Assembly (NCBI GenBank): GCA_030824175.1
Contig: JAVBYH010000237.1
Span: forward strand, 1-7,723
Direction: 5' to 3'
Source of the DNA: Bacteroidota bacterium
Lineage (GTDB): Bacteria; Bacteroidota; Ignavibacteria; UBA10030; UBA8401
Length of the DNA stretch: 7,723 nt
The notes below the pieces were generated by a model. That model was given only the letters and a program-made list of their open reading frames with translations, was not told the DNA's origin and made no database searches. How positions within the stretch are numbered: position 1 is the stretch's first letter; each line of letters opens with the position of its first letter. Below, in pieces: positions 6,046 to 7,723 of this stretch. The position numbers were made by a program, and so were the translations under genes.

Positions 6046-6962
6046 GCATGAACGGAAGAGACGTACTGGTGCACCGCGCGCGCGCATCCGTGCTGCATGA
6101 CGGCGACAAGGTCATCCGGCACGCCGTCCGCGTGGTCCGATTGCGCGCGCATGTCGCAGATCTCGTTCACATAGTCCACTGTGACGAACGTGCCGTCGCG
6201 CGTGACGGCTATTTCGGTGGAGAAAAAATCGAGCCCGGAGACCGTGTGGATCGTCGTGACGATTTCGTGGAGCCGGCGGAGACCGTAGAGATATTCCTCG
6301 TGCGCCGTCACGTGGCGGTACACGTGAGTCTCCGTATCCCACCAGCACAGCAGCGTGTCGCCGAAGGCGTAGAAGACGCGGAACCATGCCTTCATCGAGT
6401 GGAGCGTTGCGGGCACGACGGTTTCCTGGAGCAGATACTTGTCGCCCTTGTGGTGCTGCCGCGATTCGATGATTTCCTTGAGCGATTCGGCGCCGAGGAT
6501 CACACCCGCGCCGCCGCCGGTGGTGTTGGCCGGCTTGATGATGAACGGACGTCCGAGATGCGCGAGTTCGGTGAGGCTGAGCTCCACCTCCTTCCGTTTC
6601 GAGAAGGGGGAAATGATGATCGTATAGGGGACGTTGATGCCGGCGGTCATGAGCTCGAGATGCATCGTGGCCTTGTCTTTCGACCGGTCGATCGCCTCGT
6701 ATGGATTGAAGAGATGCGAGCCGCTTTTGGCGACGAGCCGTGCCATCGGCTCGAACGCTTCCTCCGCATCCGAGGCCCTGTCGAGGAAGGTGCGGAAGCG
6801 GATGCCGCCTGCCTTCAGGAGCCGTATCGTTTCCGCGAGGTTGTGCGGTTCCACGCGGAACGTCGTCAGTCCGAGGCTTTGGCACGCGGTCTCGATGCCG
6901 AAAATGAATGCCTTGTCGAATTCCCAGCTCCATGCGAGGCCGAGATCAAAGTGGTGCGCCAT
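6042..6962 (-). CDS. ATP-grasp family ligase-like protein, substrate unknown
   Basis: The 306-residue soluble protein has the layout of ATP-grasp enzymes, which use ATP to activate a carboxylate and join it to an amine or similar group. Residues 1-90 form the N-terminal domain. The central domain starts at SKDKATMHLELMTAGINVP (94-112, Lys97 a likely ATP contact) and includes RPFIIKPANTTGGGAGV (138-154), with Lys143 and the flexible glycine loop, then YLLQETVVP (176-184). Metal-binding candidates are Glu250 in FFSTEIAV and Asp263, Asn266 and Glu267 in VDYVNEICDMR. The tail (SDHADGVPDDLVA, 275-287) looks conserved rather than random. RimK-like or peptide/amino-acid ligases are the nearest comparison, but the substrate cannot be read from sequence. 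The ATG at 6962 is 20 bases after the nagB stop, with AAGGA ten bases upstream, so the two are probably cotranscribed. Confidence 0.8.
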   Translation of the reverse strand: MAHHFDLGLAWSWEFDKAFIFGIETACQSLGLTTFRVEPHNLAETIRLLKAGGIRFRTFLDRASDAEEAFEPMARLVAKSGSHLFNPYEAIDRSKDKATMHLELMTAGINVPYTIIISPFSKRKEVELSLTELAHLGRPFIIKPANTTGGGAGVILGAESLKEIIESRQHHKGDKYLLQETVVPATLHSMKAWFRVFYAFGDTLLCWWDTETHVYRHVTAHEEYLYGLRRLHEIVTTIHTVSGLDFFSTEIAVTRDGTFVTVDYVNEICDMRAQSDHADGVPDDLVAVMQHGCARAVHQYVSSVHA

Positions 6963-6982
6963 GTCTGTACGGTCCTTGCGGG

Positions 6983-7723
6983 TCAGCCCAGAAGCGTTTC
7001 CGGATTAAGATTGTGCGCCTCGATGTCCCGGAAGTACCGGACCGTGCCCACCCGGAGCTCGTCGGTGGCTTCGTCGTCGCAGACGATGATCCCCTTGGGG
7101 TGGAGCTGAAGCGCGCTCACTGTCCACATGTGATTCACGCCGTTCTCGACAACCTGGGCCAGCGCGCGCGCTTTTTTATGTCCGTTAATGATCAACAGCA
7201 CCTCGCGGGCATCGAGGATCGTCGCGACGCCGACGGTGAGCGCCGTCTTCGGCACCTTGTTGATGTCGTTGTCGAAGAAGCGCGAATTGGCGAGGATCGT
7301 GTCGTACGTGAGCGTCTTGACGCGCGTCCGCGAGGCGAGCGAAGAGCCCGGTTCGTTGAACGCGATGTGTCCGTCGGGTCCGATGCCGCCGAGAAAGAGC
7401 TGTATGCCGCCGGCCTTTTTGATCTTCGCCTCGTACTGGGCGCATTCCTTGTCGATGTCCTTCGCGTTGCCGTTCAGGATGTTGACATTCTCCTTCCGGA
7501 TGTCGATGTGCGAGAAGAAATTATTCCACATGAACGAGTGGTAACTCTCGGGATGCTGTTCGGGCAATCCGACATATTCGTCCATGTTGAATGTGACGAC
7601 ATGCTTGAAGGAGACCACACCCTGTGTATGCAGGGCGATGAGCTCCTTGTACGTCCCGAGCGGCGAGGAGCCGGTGGGGAGCCCGAGCACGAACGGTTTT
7701 TTTTGTGTGGGTTTGAACTCGTT
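6983..7723 (-). CDS. nagB: Glucosamine-6-phosphate deaminase (5' end outside window)
   Basis: The enzyme converts glucosamine 6-phosphate to fructose 6-phosphate and ammonia, the last step of amino-sugar breakdown. The frame is open to the window edge; the GTG at 7690 is an internal Val, and alignment by eye with E. coli NagB suggests only about 24 N-terminal residues are missing. Of the visible 246 residues, the phosphate loop GLPTGSSPLGTYKE, VSFKHVVTFNMDEYVGLP (with the base equivalent to Asp72) and GGIGPDGHIAFNEPGSS (equivalents of Asp141, His143 and Glu148) are all intact. The residues that bind the activator GlcNAc-6-phosphate in E. coli (Ser151, Ser152, Arg158, Lys160 in SSLASRTRVKTL, and the Tyr of VRYF) are also kept, so allosteric control is likely. 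The promoter lies outside the window. Confidence 0.97.
   Translation of the reverse strand, partial: NEFKPTQKKPFVLGLPTGSSPLGTYKELIALHTQGVVSFKHVVTFNMDEYVGLPEQHPESYHSFMWNNFFSHIDIRKENVNILNGNAKDIDKECAQYEAKIKKAGGIQLFLGGIGPDGHIAFNEPGSSLASRTRVKTLTYDTILANSRFFDNDINKVPKTALTVGVATILDAREVLLIINGHKKARALAQVVENGVNHMWTVSALQLHPKGIIVCDDEATDELRVGTVRYFRDIEAHNLNPETLLG

Noticed and set aside
6048..7109. A 353-codon open frame on the + strand opposite the ATP-grasp gene
   Set aside because: Compositional shadow of the ATP-grasp and nagB genes; no motif, no ribosome-binding site, biased toward Arg, Asp and Val.
7688..7690. GTG as start of nagB
   Set aside because: It encodes the Val of the conserved PFVLGLPTG strand; conserved sequence continues upstream to the window edge.

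Overview
The window looks like chromosomal DNA from a high-GC member of the Bacteroidota/Chlorobiota/Ignavibacteriota (FCB) group. The main evidence is the C-terminal type IX secretion (T9SS) sorting domain with its YPNPFNPS motif in the leftmost gene. Two further hints are a HAMP-less histidine kinase of the ETAHQLGTPLSSL type that I associate with Bacteroidota, and mostly weak ribosome-binding sites. Hand-counted lines of coding sequence are roughly 60-68% G+C in many places, with local dips below 50%. The species cannot be named from this.

The left third (1-2708) is read rightwards. It holds the 3' end of a large secreted multidomain protein, a 120-base spacer with two hairpins (one a clear intrinsic terminator), a DUF2085-type membrane protein, and a second small four-helix membrane protein with an Asn-Cys-x-Cys-Cys motif. 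The right two thirds (2715-7723) are read leftwards as a compact series: nagB (5' end outside the window), an ATP-grasp ligase of unknown substrate, a TPR lipoprotein of CpoB/YbgF type, purA, and a membrane sensor histidine kinase. The two halves converge with only six bases between stop codons (2709-2714). No stretch over 300 bases lacks a gene.

On the left-reading side, nagB and the ATP-grasp gene are 20 bases apart and probably cotranscribed. A good sigma70-like promoter overlaps the ATP-grasp stop codon and would drive lipoprotein-purA-kinase as a second unit; purA and the kinase are only six bases apart. NagB feeds amino sugars into glycolysis and PurA commits IMP to AMP synthesis. The lipoprotein and kinase belong to the envelope. 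This reads as a housekeeping neighbourhood with a few uncharacterised members rather than a mobile or defence island.

I found no tRNA, rRNA, CRISPR array, insertion sequence or attachment site. The least explained parts are the ATP-grasp protein, the Cys-rich membrane protein pair, and the orphan kinase tied to purA. I did not find a clear, previously undescribed system.
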